This document shows, piece after piece, positions 24,830-33,210 of a stretch of 64,000 nt of DNA. Made by a program: the position numbers and the translations under genes. This DNA is from Erysipelotrichaceae bacterium. Its GTDB lineage: Bacteria; Bacillota_I; Bacilli_A; Erysipelotrichales; Erysipelotrichaceae. Every line of letters begins with the position of its first letter. Position 1 is the first letter of the stretch. The stretch lies in assembly GCA_017404785.1 (NCBI GenBank), contig JAFRBQ010000019.1, forward strand, positions 124,001 to 188,000. The letters are read 5' to 3'. Below the pieces are notes generated by a model that was given only the letters and a program-made list of their open reading frames with translations, was not told the origin of the DNA and searched no databases.

Positions 24830-25509
24830 TGAAACGTTCAAAGAATTACAATAGCGCTAAAGCCTTGATTGAAGCTAAGAAGTATGCACCGCTCGAGGCT
24901 TGTGAATTAGCCAAGAAGACTACTACTGTAAAGTTTGATGCTTCTATAAGAGTATCATTCAAACTCAATGTTGACCCACGTCAGGCTGATCAGCAGATCC
25001 GTGGTGCTGTCGTATTACCAAACGGTACCGGCAAATCACAGAAGATCCTGGTCGTCACACAGGGTGCGAACACTGAAGTTGCCAAGAACGCTGGTGCTGA
25101 CATCGTCGGTGACAAAGAGATCCTTGACAAGATCAAGGGTGGCTGGTTTGATTTCGATATCATCGTCGCTACTCCTGATATGATGGGTGAACTTGGTAAA
25201 TTAGGTAAGATCTTAGGTCCTAAAGGTTTAATGCCTAACCCTAAGACTGGTACTGTTACACCAAATATCGCTCAGGCAGTTGAGGAAATCAAGAAAGGTA
25301 AAGTTGAATACCGTGTTGACAAGGAAGGCAATATCAACTGTATGATTGGTAAGTCTTCATTCACAGCTGAAAAGCTGGCTGAAAACTTCGATACATTATT
25401 AGGTATCATCAACAAAGCCAGACCTGCAGCAGTCAAGGGTACTTATATCCAGAACTGCACGATCTCAAGCACAATGGGTCCTGGTATCAAAGTAGATACA
25501 AACATGTAA
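24829..25509 (+). CDS. rplA: 50S ribosomal protein L1
   Basis: L1 forms the mobile stalk at the E-site and often represses its own operon. The 226-residue protein contains the signature around [20 protein letters not shown] (about residues 126-145) and [12 protein letters not shown]. It is coupled to rplK by a one-base overlap (TAATG) and followed at once by a strong terminator. A candidate L1-binding hairpin sits in the leader of the operon. Confidence 0.98.
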   Translation: MKRSKNYNSAKALIEAKKYAPLEACELAKKTTTVKFDASIRVSFKLNVDPRQADQQIRGAVVLPNGTGKSQKILVVTQGANTEVAKNAGADIVGDKEILDKIKGGWFDFDIIVATPDMMGELGKLGKILGPKGLMPNPKTGTVTPNIAQAVEEIKKGKVEYRVDKEGNINCMIGKSSFTAEKLAENFDTLLGIINKARPAAVKGTYIQNCTISSTMGPGIKVDTNM

Positions 25510-25513
25510 CTGT

Positions 25514-25537
25514 AAGAGGCTTATGCCTCTTTCTTTT
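25514..25537 (+). terminator. Terminator of rplK-rplA
   Basis: AAGAGGC / GCCTCTT with a TTAT loop is followed by a T-rich tail, five bases after the rplA stop. Confidence 0.92.
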
Positions 25538-25548
25538 TATTTATAGTG

Positions 25549-25557
25549 TGCTATAAT
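25549..25557 (+). promoter_or_regulatory. Extended -10 promoter of the pheST leader
   Basis: TGC-TATAAT is an extended -10 element (25549-25557). No good -35 hexamer is visible. It drives the T-box leader. Confidence 0.7.
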
Positions 25558-25560
25558 TTT

Positions 25561-25752
25561 AAAGTACGTAAAGAAGACCAGTAGCTTGCATAAGTCTATC
25601 CAAGAGAATGGATCATAATGCTGGAAGATCCTGATAGAAAGGCAAGGGAATTCACTTCTTGAGTTGGACCAATACTCCACGTCTTCCGCGTTAAGGAAAA
25701 GAGTTATAAGTTAAGGTGGTAACGCGCATTGCGCCCTTGGTCCACCTTTTTA
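25561..25752 (+). promoter_or_regulatory. T-box riboswitch for phenylalanine upstream of pheST
   Basis: The leader contains the T-box core AAGGTGGTAACGCG (25713-25726), whose TGGT would pair with the acceptor end of uncharged tRNA. The first seven core bases also pair with CCACCTT (25742-25748) to form a terminator followed by T's, with an inner GCGC/GCGC stem. In Stem I a GAA-TTC-AC segment (TTC at 25651-25653) is the likely phenylalanine specifier codon, matching the controlled genes. Uncharged tRNA-Phe would favour the antiterminator and raise pheST expression. Confidence 0.92.
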
Positions 25753-25772
25753 TTTTGTAAGGGAGAAGTCAT

Positions 25773-26798
25773 ATGTTAGATTTGGAAGCACTAAAAAATG
25801 AAGCTCTGAAAGCTATTGAAGAAGCTGACAGCAAGACTCTGGAAGATCTCAGGATCGAGTATCTTTCCAAGAAAGGCAAAGTACAGTCGCTGATGGCTCA
25901 GATGAGAGATCTTTCGGCTGAAGAAAAGCCTAAATTCGGTCAGATGGTCAATGATCTCAAGAATTCGATCCAGGAAGCAATGGATCTTAAGAAGGAAAAA
26001 CTTGAATCAGCGATGCTGAATGCCAGACTGATGGCTGAAAAGCTTGACATCACACTTGATGCCTATGCACCGAAGCAGGGTACTTTACATCCACTGACTC
26101 TGGTTCAGAATGAACTGGAAGATGTCTTCATCGGTATGGGTTACAATGTTGCGGAAGGTCCGGAAGTCGAATCTGACTTATATAACTTCACTAAAGCCAA
26201 TACACCGGAAGGACATCCAGCCAGAGATATGCAGGATACTTTCTATATCGATCCGACACATCTTTTAAGATCGCAGACTACGGCTATTCAGATGCGAGTT
26301 CTGGAAGCTGACGCCAATAATCTTCCGATCAAGGTCATCTGCCCGGGCAAGGTATACAGAAGAGACGATGATGATGCGACACATTCACATCAGTTCATGC
26401 AGTGCGAAGGCCTGGTTATCGGTGAAAATATCACCGTGGCTGATCTGAAAGGGACTCTGGAACTGATGATCCATGAACTTTTTGACAAGGATGCGAAGAT
26501 CAGATTCAGACCTTCATATTTCCCATTCACGGAGCCTTCATTTGAAGTTGATATGACCTGCCATATCTGTCATGGCAAAGGTTGTCCGACATGCAAGGGC
26601 ACAGGCTGGATCGAGATCCTGGGTTCAGGTATGGTCCATCCGAATGTTCTGGAGATGGCCGGCATTGATTCCAAGAAATACACCGGTTTTGCGTTTGGCG
26701 TCGGAATTGAAAGAGTTGCAATGCTCAAATATGGTATTACCGATATAAGAGATCTATATACAAATGACATCCGTTTCCTGGATGGTTTTAAGAGATAG
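25773..26798 (+). CDS. pheS: Phenylalanine--tRNA ligase alpha subunit
   Basis: PheS is the catalytic subunit of the tetrameric enzyme that charges tRNA-Phe. The 341-residue protein has an N-terminal coiled-coil arm (about 1-90) and the class II catalytic core. Visible motifs are [19 protein letters not shown] (motif 2 region), [22 protein letters not shown], and the motif 3 region [17 protein letters not shown]. The [16 protein letters not shown] stretch (about 255-272) is a cysteine-rich insert found in some Gram-positive PheS proteins. GGGAGA precedes the ATG. The gene lies 20 bases after the T-box terminator. Confidence 0.98.
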   Translation: MLDLEALKNEALKAIEEADSKTLEDLRIEYLSKKGKVQSLMAQMRDLSAEEKPKFGQMVNDLKNSIQEAMDLKKEKLESAMLNARLMAEKLDITLDAYAPKQGTLHPLTLVQNELEDVFIGMGYNVAEGPEVESDLYNFTKANTPEGHPARDMQDTFYIDPTHLLRSQTTAIQMRVLEADANNLPIKVICPGKVYRRDDDDATHSHQFMQCEGLVIGENITVADLKGTLELMIHELFDKDAKIRFRPSYFPFTEPSFEVDMTCHICHGKGCPTCKGTGWIEILGSGMVHPNVLEMAGIDSKKYTGFAFGVGIERVAMLKYGITDIRDLYTNDIRFLDGFKR

Positions 26799-26810
26799 GA
26801 GGACGGGAAA

Positions 26811-29207
26811 ATGAAGTTAAGTTTAAAATGGTTAAGTGATTTTATCGATCTGTCTGGCCTGAGTGATGAACAGATCATTGACCAGATGGTAAAATGCGGA
26901 TTCGAAGTTGAATCTGTTGAAAAGCTTTCAGAAGGTACAAATCTTGTAGTCGGCAAGGTCATTGAATGCAAGGATCATCCTAATTCCGATCACCTGCATG
27001 TGACTAAGACGGATATCGGGACAGAAGTACTGGATATCGTCTGCGGCGCTCCTAACTGCAGGCAGGGTCTTAAAGTTATCGTCGCCAAAGTAGGGGCCAA
27101 ACTTCCGGGCGGTGAGATAAAGGCAGGTGTTATCAGAGGTGAAGCTTCCAATGGCATGCTTTGTTCTTTGAAAGAGCTTGGCATAAAGGAAGAGATCCTT
27201 CCAGCTGATTCACCAAGTATCAACGGTATTGAAGAACTTGATGATCGTTTTGAAGTTGGCGATACTGACATTCTGAATAAACTTGGCTATGAAGATACGA
27301 TCCTTGATGTTTCTATCTATGCCAACAGACCGGATTGTCTTTCAATGTATGCCATGGCCAAGGAAATGGGTGCAATATTAAATCGCAAAGTCACACTTCC
27401 TGATTTTAATGGAGTTGCCAATATCGGAGACAAGTCTGATTTTGTTCTGACTTCTGAATCTGAAAACTGTCCGCACTTCCTGGCTAAAGTTGTAAACAAA
27501 GTTACGATCAAGGAATCTCCGGACTGGATGAAGCAGCATCTTCGTGCCAATGGTGTCAAATGCATCAATAACCTGGTAGATATATCCAACTATGTAATGC
27601 TGGAAACAGGTCAGCCTTTGCATTTCTATGATCTGAGAAGCAATAAGGCCAAGGAGATCACCGTCAGAGATGATTATGAAGGTACTTATACTGCTTTAGA
27701 CGGTATCGAATACAGGATCGAAAAGGGCGATCTTATGATCACTTCGGAAAATAAACCTATCGGTATTGCCGGTATCATGGGTGGCGATAACACCAAGATC
27801 CTTGATGATACAAGTTCTTTGATTATTGAAGCTGCCTTGTTTGATCATGCTCAGATCAGAAGAACAGCCAACAGACTGGGTTTGCAGACTGAAGCTGCAG
27901 CTAGATTCTCCAAGGGTCTTGAGCCACTTGCCCAGAACAAAGCTGTGGATCGCGCTGTACAGCTTTTGATCGAACTTGCTGATGCTTCTGGTTTTGAAGA
28001 AACTGTTGAATATGGTAAGCCTGATTATGAGCCATACGAGATCAGAGAATCATTGACGCATCTGAATGCTTTGATCGGCAAGAAATATACGATGGATGAA
28101 GCTGTTTCGGTAATGAAGAGACTCTCTTTTGATGTTCGAGTTGAAAAAGATGATTTCATAACCAGCATTCCTTCATATCGTTCGACCGATCTAGTCATTC
28201 CTGAAGATATCGATGAAGAGATCGTAAGGCTCACTGATTTTGATGATCTTACAGCTACGCTTCCGCTTATGCCTCAGACGGTTGGTAAACTTACCAGCAT
28301 CCAGAAGATCAGAAGAGTCATAAGGGATATATTGACTAAACACGGTTTCTACGACACTGTGAACTATACTCTTGTAAATGACAAATATATCAGGGAAGCA
28401 ATACTTCCTGCTGGCAAGCCTGTTGAGCTTATTTCGCCATTATCAGATGCCAGAAGATATGTACGTACTTCTTTGATGAATTCGCTTTTAGAAGCACTTT
28501 CATACAATCTTGATCACAACAACGGGAATGTCAACATCTTCGAGATATCCAAGGTCTATTCAGAAAATGGAGAAGAGGAAAGACTCGGCATCATCATGGA
28601 AGGCAATACAATCGAAGAAAAGCTCAAACACCTTGTTCTGAAAGCTGATTTCTATGTCATCAAAGGAATCGTTATGGAGATCCTCAATTCTCTGGGATTT
28701 GAACTTGGACGCATTCAGCTCAAGGAAAATGATCTTGATGTAACTCACTTTCATCCATATCAGTCAGCTGTACTGATAATGAACAATAAACCGTTATGCA
28801 TCTTCGGAAAGCTTCATCCAATATATCTGAGATCATTGAAGCTTAATGATGTATACTATGCGGAAATGATCCTTGATGATCTTGCTTCAACTAATCCAGG
28901 CAAGGTTAAGGCTCCTGTCATCTCAAAATATCCGGCCGTTTCAAGAGATATCTCTTTGATGGTCAAGGAAGATGTCAAGGCTGCTGATCTGCTTGCCTGC
29001 ATCAAGAAAGCCGGTGGCAGACTGGTCAAGAGTTCGGATGTCTTTGATGTCTATATGGGTGAACATATTGAAGCTGGATACAAGTCTATTTCGCTGAATA
29101 TCGTTTACGAAGACAAGGAAAAGACCCTCAAGACCGAAGACGTCAATGATGTACATAACAAGGTCGTTGAAGAGTTGCTAAGCAGATTTGACGCAACACA
29201 AAGATAA
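26811..29207 (+). CDS. pheT: Phenylalanine--tRNA ligase beta subunit
   Basis: This 798-residue subunit carries the editing and tRNA-binding modules. An EMAP/OB-like tRNA-binding domain (about residues 40-150, with HPNSDHLHVTKTDIG and VCGAPNCRQG) comes first, followed by the B3/B4 editing domain (about 210-375), B5 (about 400-470), the catalytic-like core and a C-terminal anticodon-binding FDX domain (about 705-795, with KYPAVSRDISLMV). It starts 12 bases after pheS behind AGGAGG. Full length and intact motifs make the call secure. Confidence 0.98.
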   Translation: MKLSLKWLSDFIDLSGLSDEQIIDQMVKCGFEVESVEKLSEGTNLVVGKVIECKDHPNSDHLHVTKTDIGTEVLDIVCGAPNCRQGLKVIVAKVGAKLPGGEIKAGVIRGEASNGMLCSLKELGIKEEILPADSPSINGIEELDDRFEVGDTDILNKLGYEDTILDVSIYANRPDCLSMYAMAKEMGAILNRKVTLPDFNGVANIGDKSDFVLTSESENCPHFLAKVVNKVTIKESPDWMKQHLRANGVKCINNLVDISNYVMLETGQPLHFYDLRSNKAKEITVRDDYEGTYTALDGIEYRIEKGDLMITSENKPIGIAGIMGGDNTKILDDTSSLIIEAALFDHAQIRRTANRLGLQTEAAARFSKGLEPLAQNKAVDRAVQLLIELADASGFEETVEYGKPDYEPYEIRESLTHLNALIGKKYTMDEAVSVMKRLSFDVRVEKDDFITSIPSYRSTDLVIPEDIDEEIVRLTDFDDLTATLPLMPQTVGKLTSIQKIRRVIRDILTKHGFYDTVNYTLVNDKYIREAILPAGKPVELISPLSDARRYVRTSLMNSLLEALSYNLDHNNGNVNIFEISKVYSENGEEERLGIIMEGNTIEEKLKHLVLKADFYVIKGIVMEILNSLGFELGRIQLKENDLDVTHFHPYQSAVLIMNNKPLCIFGKLHPIYLRSLKLNDVYYAEMILDDLASTNPGKVKAPVISKYPAVSRDISLMVKEDVKAADLLACIKKAGGRLVKSSDVFDVYMGEHIEAGYKSISLNIVYEDKEKTLKTEDVNDVHNKVVEELLSRFDATQR

Positions 29208-29249
29208 TTTGTATATTTCTGTTAGTAATGAAAGGCTTAGGATAAAAAC

Positions 29250-30134
29250 ATGATCTATACCTGTACAACAAATCCTTCATTGGACTATTACATTACGATC
29301 CCTTCGATAGAACTGGGAAGCAATAACCGCAGCGATATGGAGATGTATGATGCCGGTGGTAAAGGCGTCAATGTTTCGATCGTGCTGAACAATTTCCGCA
29401 TCCCTAGCGTTGCCATGGGTTTTTTGGGCGGATTTACCAGGGATTTCTATCTGAGTTTTATTGCTGGCTATCCGAATATCCAGCCGTTATTTGTAACGAT
29501 CAAGGACAATACGCGTATCAATGTCAAGATCATGGATAACCATAATGAGACCAGTATAAATGCCGTTGGTCCAAAGATCACTGATGAAGAGTTCAGTAAA
29601 TTCCGTTCAAGGATAAACGATATATATCCCGGAGATTATTTTGTGCTTTCCGGAAACATTGAAGAAGAGATCAAGGAAAGAATGATCGAGATCGTCAAGG
29701 AGCTTTCTGAAGACGGAGTAAAGGTCGTGATCGATTCCGATGCCGATGTACTTAAAAGATGTGAAGGTCTTAAACTTTTTGCCGTAAAACTCAATGACAG
29801 CAATATCGACTGTGATGTAAAGGATATATATAAAGAATTCCTGGACAACGGTGTTGAAAATGTGCTTTATTCCGCTCCGCACAAACCATCATATCTTTTC
29901 ACCAAGGAAGAATCACTGGTCTGTGACAATCAGGATTATTCGCTCGTCAATGCGATCGGATCTGCCGATTCGATGGTGGCCGGTTTCATCTATGGTTCCA
30001 TCAGAGGAGCAACTACCCTTGAATCATTCAAGTATGCCAATGCCGCATCTTTGGCTACGTGTATGTCAAATGATCTGGGTTCAAAGGAAAAGATCGAAGA
30101 GCTCTTCAGCCAGATCGAGGTCAAGAATATTTAA
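29250..30134 (+). CDS. 1-phosphofructokinase-type (PfkB/LacC family) sugar-phosphate kinase
   Basis: This 294-residue PfkB-family kinase resembles FruK and LacC, which phosphorylate fructose 1-phosphate or tagatose 6-phosphate. The N-terminal TTNPSLDYYI, the Gly-rich DAGGKGVNVS (about 32-41) and the C-terminal anion-hole motif NAIGSADSMVAGF are present; the usual G-A-G-D is G-S-A-D here, with the catalytic aspartate kept. It overlaps the next lipoprotein gene by one base. A galactitol-type PTS with an aldolase starts 1.7 kb downstream, so a tagatose-phosphate role is possible; the substrate is not settled. Confidence 0.85.
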   Translation: MIYTCTTNPSLDYYITIPSIELGSNNRSDMEMYDAGGKGVNVSIVLNNFRIPSVAMGFLGGFTRDFYLSFIAGYPNIQPLFVTIKDNTRINVKIMDNHNETSINAVGPKITDEEFSKFRSRINDIYPGDYFVLSGNIEEEIKERMIEIVKELSEDGVKVVIDSDADVLKRCEGLKLFAVKLNDSNIDCDVKDIYKEFLDNGVENVLYSAPHKPSYLFTKEESLVCDNQDYSLVNAIGSADSMVAGFIYGSIRGATTLESFKYANAASLATCMSNDLGSKEKIEELFSQIEVKNI

Positions 30135-30709
30135 TGAAAAGATTCTTTGTCTTATTGTGCATCATTCTTCTGCTTTCTTCCTGTGGCAGTAAAAACGATC
30201 CGGAAGAAGTCAGATACCCATATGAGATCATCTCTAAAAATGTCGATATGTCGGGGTATGAAGGCGTTAATTCGGTTAAACACAATTTCCGTCTGATCAC
30301 CCCAAGTGAACTTTTCAACTGTATCGACAATAAGTCTTCTGGTGTCTTCTATCTGGGCAGGACAAACTGCGGTTGCTGCCAAAGAGTGTGCAGCTATCTC
30401 AACGAAGTCGCTCAGGAACTTGGTGTAACAGTCTATTATATCGATGTCTACAACGAAGATGAATCATTGATGGATGAGGAAGTTCAGGACCAGATGTATG
30501 AATACCTTGATCCGATCCTTAAAACAGATGAAAGCGGAGAAAAGGCCATTATGACTCCTCAGGTCTTCTCGGTTATCAATGGTGAATTAAAGGACTCACA
30601 GATCTGCTTTGATGATTATGTATTGGATCCTACACCAACTGAAAAGCAGATTGAAGATTTCAAGGAAGCATATCGAAGAATTCTTGGACCATTCGCCAAG
30701 GCTGAGTAA
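30134..30709 (+). CDS. Thioredoxin-like lipoprotein (bacteriocin-accessory-protein type)
   Basis: This 191-residue protein has a lipoprotein signal (LLLSSCGS, lipid-attached cysteine at residue 17) and a thioredoxin-like domain (about 55-185). Its redox motif is CGCC in the segment TNCGCCQRVC, and the later segment MTPQVFSVINGEL holds the cis-proline strand. It is closest in style to the PedC/BrcD accessory-protein group, extracytoplasmic thioredoxin-fold proteins sometimes found with bacteriocins. No bacteriocin operon is adjacent, so a general thiol-oxidation or reduction role outside the membrane is as likely. It is coupled to the upstream kinase by a one-base overlap. Confidence 0.8.
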   Translation: MKRFFVLLCIILLLSSCGSKNDPEEVRYPYEIISKNVDMSGYEGVNSVKHNFRLITPSELFNCIDNKSSGVFYLGRTNCGCCQRVCSYLNEVAQELGVTVYYIDVYNEDESLMDEEVQDQMYEYLDPILKTDESGEKAIMTPQVFSVINGELKDSQICFDDYVLDPTPTEKQIEDFKEAYRRILGPFAKAE

Positions 30710-30721
30710 CATAAAGATCAT

Positions 30722-30755
30722 AAACAAGTCAAGACTGGTAATGACTTGTTTTTTA
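30722..30755 (+). terminator. Terminator after the thioredoxin-like lipoprotein
   Basis: AAACAAGTCA pairs with TGACTTGTTT across an 11-base loop and is followed by a T-run. Confidence 0.88.
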
Positions 30756-30771
30756 TTAGATAATATAGTTA

Positions 30772-30918
30772 CCTACTGGGATAACAATGAAATTCCTACA
30801 CATTAATTACGGACTATTGGAAATTGCTTGCTGGTGTTGAAGACCTTAAGAAGGGATCCTGAAGGTAAGCATAGATGGCCCACCTTTTGAGAAAAGGGAA
30901 ATTTCTCAGCCCATTAGG
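30772..30918 (+). ncRNA. Candidate structured small RNA (6S-like long hairpin)
   Basis: The 271-base gap before yneF folds as one long hairpin. CCTACTGGG (30772-30780) pairs with CCCATTAGG (30910-30918) with one mismatch. Then GAAATTCC (30789-30796) pairs with GGAAATTTC (30897-30905) with one bulge. Deeper, TGCTT and ACCTT pair with AAGGT-AAGCA (30862-30871). A -10-like TAATATAGT precedes it, and an AT-rich hairpin with T's follows. The size and long interrupted stem resemble 6S RNA, which binds RNA polymerase. I cannot confirm the family, and an unusual yneF leader is the alternative. Confidence 0.5.
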
Positions 30919-30935
30919 CTGAATAGACAAAAGAG

Positions 30936-30958
30936 GATATTTTATATAAAATATCTTT
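30936..30958 (+). terminator. AT-rich hairpin after the candidate RNA
   Basis: GATATTTT / AAAATATC with an ATAT loop is followed by only three T's. It may be a weak terminator or 3' processing boundary. The same bases could also serve as a -10 region for yneF. Confidence 0.4.
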
Positions 30959-30979
30959 GGATAAAAAGGAAGGTGTTAT

Positions 30980-31192
30980 ATGGAAAACTTTTGGTTTAGT
31001 ATATTATACTTCGTCTTAGGTGGTGTTATCGGAGCTGCCATAGCCTATTTCATGACTAAGAAAGCCTTTGAGAAACAGCTTAAGGAGAACCCTCCTATTA
31101 ACGAAAAAATGATTCGCGCGATGTATGCGCAGATGGGCAGAAAGCCATCTGAAGCACAGATCCGCCAGATCATGAAGTCAATGGGACAGTAA
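30980..31192 (+). CDS. yneF: YneF family (UPF0154) small membrane protein
   Basis: This 70-residue protein has one N-terminal membrane helix (about residues 6-25) with a glycine-rich face (GGVIGAAIAYF). A conserved cytoplasmic tail contains NPPINEKMIRAMYAQMGRKPSEAQIRQIM. These are the marks of the UPF0154/YneF family of Firmicutes, whose function is unknown. GGAAGGTG precedes the ATG. It is followed at once by a terminator. Confidence 0.93.
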   Translation: MENFWFSILYFVLGGVIGAAIAYFMTKKAFEKQLKENPPINEKMIRAMYAQMGRKPSEAQIRQIMKSMGQ

Positions 31193-31213
31193 AGACCGCA
31201 AGGTCTTTTTTTT
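31191..31213 (+). terminator. Terminator of yneF
   Basis: AAAGACC / GGTCTTT with a GCAA loop and a run of T's. Its first bases are part of the yneF stop codon, and its tail meets the 3' end of the convergent gene. Confidence 0.92.
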
Positions 31214-31754
31214 ATAATTGATGCTTATTCTTATAGATCAAAGCGTATACGTGCAGCAGACCATACAGTACTGCTACAGCTGCGATGAAGACACTGAAAT
31301 AGAACATCGCACCGTTGAAATTGTTTATATAGCTGTTCAGCATGATCATAAAGGCCAGTAAAGGCGCACAGATGATGATCGTGATGATGTTTTTTCTTTC
31401 AAGGAATTTGGCCTGTCTGACGATAAAGGTATCTTTTTCCTTCTTGTTGTAGTTTTCTATCACCGCTGCTTTTCTGATAAATGAAAAATAGAATACAGCG
31501 ATCGTCGAGGCGATAAACAGCAAGCCAAGAGCTAAGGAAAGCAGGAAGTTCTTGGTTATGATGTAGGACAGTGAAAAAACCAGCAGGGCAATAAGATATC
31601 CCTGAATATAGACGATATAGTCATTGACGTTTTTTTCGGTGATTATATATGCCTTTTTAGTGAAAAACGGGGCATAAACCGTTCTTTTTTCATCGTGATA
31701 GATGGACATCCCATTCAGTTCCTTGGGATCGTATTCTCTTTTTTTCTTTGCCAT
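31212..31754 (-). CDS. Unrecognised four-helix membrane protein
   Basis: I do not recognise this 180-residue protein. A hydrophilic N-terminus (about residues 1-45, starting AKKKREYDPKELNG) is followed by two hydrophobic helices (about 48-95), a basic cytoplasmic loop with VRQAKFLERKN, and two more helices (about 122-172). It is transcribed against its neighbours. Its ATG has no ribosome site, and a TATAAT ends six bases upstream, so the mRNA should be leaderless. The protein ends within the tail of the yneF terminator. Confidence 0.75.
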   Translation of the reverse strand: MAKKKREYDPKELNGMSIYHDEKRTVYAPFFTKKAYIITEKNVNDYIVYIQGYLIALLVFSLSYIITKNFLLSLALGLLFIASTIAVFYFSFIRKAAVIENYNKKEKDTFIVRQAKFLERKNIITIIICAPLLAFMIMLNSYINNFNGAMFYFSVFIAAVAVLYGLLHVYALIYKNKHQL

Positions 31755-31760
31755 AAAAAT

Positions 31761-31766
31761 ATTATA
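31761..31766 (-). promoter_or_regulatory. -10 box giving a leaderless transcript on the minus strand
   Basis: TATAAT (minus strand) is separated from the ATG by six bases. The -35 region is not well conserved. Transcription would start at about the A of the start codon. Confidence 0.65.
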
Positions 31767-31877
31767 GTACAGAAATTTAACTGTTGTTTTGAAAGATAAT
31801 AATGATTTTTCAAAGAATTAAATGAGCTGAAGAAATTTCGAAGTATAATAAATTTGTAAATAAAGGGGAAATAAATC

Positions 31878-32348
31878 ATGAGTGATATGTTTGATGCTAA
31901 AATCGCTTTATTTCATCAGCATGCTGCAAGCAAGGAAGAAGCCTTGAAACTGCTGGCTGATGAAGTGATCAAAAGTGGTGTTGCCAAAGATACCTTTTAT
32001 GATGGCATCATCACCAGAGAGAAGAACTTTGCGACAGGGCTATCTTTGAACAATATGTGTGTAGCCATACCGCATACCGATCCTGAACACGTCAACAGGA
32101 CCCAGGTTGCTTTCATGTCGCTGGATGAACCGGTAGACTTCATTGAAATGGGAACTGACGACAAGGTAATTCCGGTCACAATGATGTTCATGCTGGCTCT
32201 GAAGGAGGCTCATCAGCAGCTGGATATGCTGATGAAACTGATGGATGTTTTCCAGAATGATGAACTGATGGAAAAATTCAAAGCTGTCGACAATTACGAA
32301 GATTACTATAAACTCATTGAAGAAGCACAGTTAAATATTGAGGGGTAA
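31878..32348 (+). CDS. PTS system EIIA component (fructose/galactitol type)
   Basis: This 156-residue cytoplasmic protein passes phosphate from HPr to EIIB. It has the fold of the fructose/mannitol-type IIA family. The N-terminal KEEALKLLADEVIKSGV and REKNFATGL lead to the phosphorylation site in CVAIPHTDPEHV (His at about residue 69). The gene begins a catabolic set with an aldolase and an isomerase. The IIB and IIC partners lie 3.2 kb downstream beyond a diguanylate cyclase gene. A -10 box (31844-31849) and AAGGGG precede the ATG. Confidence 0.92.
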   Translation: MSDMFDAKIALFHQHAASKEEALKLLADEVIKSGVAKDTFYDGIITREKNFATGLSLNNMCVAIPHTDPEHVNRTQVAFMSLDEPVDFIEMGTDDKVIPVTMMFMLALKEAHQQLDMLMKLMDVFQNDELMEKFKAVDNYEDYYKLIEEAQLNIEG

Positions 32349-32355
32349 ATAAAAG

Positions 32356-33207
32356 ATGCTTGTTACTACTAAAGAGATGTTTGCGCAATCAAGAGAAAAA
32401 GGTTACGCGATCGTTGCACCGGACTACTGGGATTCCAATTCCTGCAAAACTTATGTGGAGACTGCAGAAGAACTGGGCGTTCCGGTAATTCTGAGCTTTG
32501 CACAGGCTCATGATGACATGCTTTCACTTGAGGAAGCATATGAACTGGGTAGATTCTATGGCTCCAGAGCTAAAGTTCCTGTAGCTTTACATCTGGATCA
32601 TGGTCAGGATGTTGAAACTGTCAAGAAGGCTATCGATCTGGGCTTTACTTCCGTCATGATCGATGCATCAGCACAGCCTTATGAAGTGAATGTTCAAAGA
32701 ACCAAGGAAGTATGTGATTATGCACATGCCAAGTGTGTTGTTGTTGAAGCTGAACTTGGTCATGTAGGTTCAAGCGATGTCATAACTTCCGAAAACAAGG
32801 AAGCTCTGGCTGATGACCACAACATCTATACCGAAGTTCCAATGGCTGAACAGTTTGTAAAGGAAACAGGTGTAGATTCTTTGGCCGTTTCAATCGGCAC
32901 TTCCCATGGCCTGTATAAAGGAACACCGGTCATAGATTTTGACAGGCTTCATGAGCTGAGAAAAGCTTTACCTGTTCCACTGGTATTGCATGGCGGGTCA
33001 GGTTCAGGCGACGAGAATCTTGAAAGGTGTGCTACAGAAGGAATCTCCAAGATCAATGTCTTTACCGATTTCACTGTCGCTGCAATCAATGCGACCAATG
33101 ATGAAGACTATGTCAACTGGTATAAACTTATCAAGGATGCCAACGCAGGCATTAAAGAAAAACTGAAATTCTATTTCAGATTGTTCCACACAGGAAAGGC
33201 AGAATAA
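32356..33207 (+). CDS. Class II ketose-bisphosphate aldolase (GatY/KbaY/Fba-like)
   Basis: This 283-residue zinc aldolase splits fructose- or tagatose-1,6-bisphosphate into DHAP and glyceraldehyde 3-phosphate. Zinc ligands are visible in LHLDHGQD, GTSHGLYKG and LHGGSGSGDEN, and the catalytic aspartate is in the first of these. The phosphate-binding NVFTDF lies near the C-terminus. The genes on either side encode a PTS IIA and a triosephosphate isomerase-like enzyme, so the operon takes a phosphorylated hexose or hexitol to triose phosphates. Fructose versus tagatose specificity is not decided by the sequence. Confidence 0.92.
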   Translation: MLVTTKEMFAQSREKGYAIVAPDYWDSNSCKTYVETAEELGVPVILSFAQAHDDMLSLEEAYELGRFYGSRAKVPVALHLDHGQDVETVKKAIDLGFTSVMIDASAQPYEVNVQRTKEVCDYAHAKCVVVEAELGHVGSSDVITSENKEALADDHNIYTEVPMAEQFVKETGVDSLAVSIGTSHGLYKGTPVIDFDRLHELRKALPVPLVLHGGSGSGDENLERCATEGISKINVFTDFTVAAINATNDEDYVNWYKLIKDANAGIKEKLKFYFRLFHTGKAE

Positions 33208-33210
33208 TAA

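Noticed and set aside
30840-30875. Resemblance to the SRP RNA apical domain (CCTGAAGG followed by TAAGCA)
   Set aside because: The symmetric-loop bases on the 5' side and the closing G-C pairs after AGCA do not fit, and a better hairpin (ACCTT with AAGGT) uses the same bases.
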